Made by a program: the position numbers and the translations under genes. Shown here in pieces: positions 63,219 to 64,000 of a stretch of 64,000 nt of DNA; the stretch's first letter is position 1, and every line of letters starts with the position of its first letter. The stretch spans positions 1,659,501 to 1,723,500 of the forward strand of contig NZ_CP119968.1 in assembly GCF_032163395.1 (NCBI RefSeq), written 5' to 3'. Origin of the DNA: Gloeocapsopsis dulcis (lineage in GTDB: Bacteria; Cyanobacteriota; Cyanobacteriia; Cyanobacteriales; Chroococcidiopsidaceae). The notes below the pieces were generated by a model. It was not told the DNA's origin. It did not search any database and was given only the letters and a program-made list of their open reading frames with translations.

Positions 63219-63757
63219 GGAAATAGACTTACTAATAATATTTGAACTTAAGGTGTACAGAGGTACATTAGGTTAAGTATTCTCAATTTTACCCAAAGAT
63301 ATCTGCGATCTGTGCAAAAGATATAGTGTATTTAGACGGCTACGTTAATTTATGATATAAGAAAGCAATGGATTAACAAAAACATTCTTAAATAAGCTTT
63401 ATTTTTAATATTTAGAATTTATCAAACGTTAGTAACTGCCTTGCCTAGTTTAAGTGAAATATGCCAACAAACAACACTATTTTTTAAACAGTCCACTAAT
63501 AAAGGTGCAATAGGCATCTTGCCTAACCATTCTCAAATTTATATTCAACTTGATTATCAATTTCTAAAAATAACAGAGCATAGTGTAACTAAATAATTTT
63601 ACTACTGTGTACCTCTGTCATAAGTAGTGAGATTGATATCTATCTACAGAAGGGTTAATTTATATTTTTTTGTTTATTAAATCGGGTTCTAGAGGCTAAT
63701 ACAAAGCCTGCTTTATGGCTCAACAAACTAAAGTTGTTTAGAGAATCTGAGGGTATA
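63219..63757. other. Divergent promoter region of the TPR operon and the carotenoid protein
   Basis: About 540 bases, AT-rich, without a gene. It carries the small palindrome at 63254 and a related TGTACCTCTGT element at about 63608. Promoters for both neighbours must be here. Confidence 0.5.
63254..63267. promoter_or_regulatory. Palindrome TGTAC-N4-GTACA
   Basis: TGTACAGAGGTACA is a perfect 5-4-5 inverted repeat, 36 bases upstream of the TPR gene start. Its core resembles the proposed cyanobacterial LexA site (GTAC-N3-D-GTWC), but the flanking bases do not match fully. It could also be a site of another dimeric regulator. Confidence 0.4.
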
Positions 63758-64000
63758 ATGACTTACGCTACTGATGATAAGACAAAAAAATCTGTCCAAA
63801 CATTTCAACAATTCGATGTAGATACACAACTGGGTTTATTGTGGTTTGGTTACAAAGACATCAAAGATCAACTGCAACCAGCAAATGAAACTTCTGCCCA
63901 AGATACTGCAGAAGCATTGTTTAATCAAATTCAATCTTTGTCAAAAGAAGAGCAACTACAAGCGCAGCGCGACATTGCAAGTCGGGCAAATAATGACATC
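63758..64000 (+). CDS. Helical carotenoid protein / OCP N-terminal domain (3' end beyond window)
   Basis: Eighty-one codons are visible. FDVDTQLGLLWFGYKDIKDQ matches the carotenoid-binding helix of the orange carotenoid protein N-terminal domain (QLALIWFAY-type), and the spacing to LSKEEQLQAQRDIASRAN matches the next helices (MxxLQQTQAM-x-DLANRAD in OCP). Helical carotenoid proteins are stand-alone versions that quench singlet oxygen or phycobilisomes. Whether a C-terminal domain follows cannot be seen. A TGAGGG ribosome site precedes the ATG. It diverges from the TPR operon. Confidence 0.8.
   Translation, partial: MTYATDDKTKKSVQTFQQFDVDTQLGLLWFGYKDIKDQLQPANETSAQDTAEALFNQIQSLSKEEQLQAQRDIASRANNDI

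Noticed and set aside
1-64000. tRNA, rRNA or CRISPR array
   Set aside because: No cloverleaf with a T-loop of GTTCRANYC type and no regularly spaced 25-40 base direct repeats were seen in the gaps.

Overview
The window looks like a chromosomal segment of a cyanobacterium. The palindrome GCGATCGC (HIP1) is scattered through genes and spacers, several short cyanobacterial intergenic repeats are present, and the gene content is typical: Uma2-family proteins, a HepC/HepA-type polysaccharide pair, a vMAP/NB-ARC protein, a fused CobA-HemD and, at the right edge, the start of a helical carotenoid protein. The HepC/HepA gene order is known from heterocyst-forming cyanobacteria such as Anabaena. Nothing here shows that this organism makes heterocysts, and a Chroococcidiopsis-like relative is equally possible.

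Layout. (1) 1-8.2 kb: the 3' end of a CheB-like gene, a hemerythrin-domain protein, a VKOR-like protein, an ABC exporter, a MobA-like nucleotidyltransferase, a Uma2 protein, a sterol desaturase/SDR fusion and hisC. (2) 8.2-13.3 kb: a minus-strand purine catabolism operon, uraD, then the FAD subunit, then a fused iron-sulfur/molybdopterin subunit of a xanthine dehydrogenase-like enzyme, then xdhC. The nucleotidyltransferase at 4.2 kb could supply its cofactor. (3) 13.7-15.5 kb: an IS6-family element without a target duplication, joining a cut Uma2 gene to a cut RTX-repeat gene. (4) 16.4-38.7 kb: an NB-ARC protein, then a 20-kb plus-strand exopolysaccharide cluster. It holds a Wzc-like co-polymerase/kinase, HepC, HepA, seven further glycosyltransferases, a pyruvyltransferase, a methyltransferase, a nitroreductase, a Wzy/ligase-like protein and two paralogous exported glycoside hydrolases.

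(5) 39.4-42.3 kb: an exported amine/amino-acid oxidase, an exported RidA-family protein and a secreted protein of unknown function, probably one operon. (6) 42.4-52.4 kb: MgtC, a methanethiol oxidase (SBP56) with an upstream CRP-type regulator carrying an in-frame amber codon, cysH, cysK, and a minus-strand run of arylsulfatase, small membrane protein, sulfotransferase, glycosyltransferase and sulfotransferase. A shared palindromic motif containing GGTAGGAATA lies upstream of cysH and of the arylsulfatase, and a third copy is orphaned at 15.7 kb. This suggests sulfur-responsive control of sulfate assimilation and of sulfate recycling from polysaccharides. (7) 52.7-64 kb: a DUF2243 protein, NADAR, a glycosyltransferase, a truncated hybrid kinase, DUF2079, a Doc toxin remnant, TldD, Uma2, coaE, cobA-hemD, a TPR protein and the carotenoid protein.

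Several genes are broken (Uma2, RTX, SDR, CRP, hybrid kinase, Doc and a duplicated small-membrane-protein tail), so the segment has seen repeated rearrangement. No tRNA, rRNA or CRISPR array was seen.
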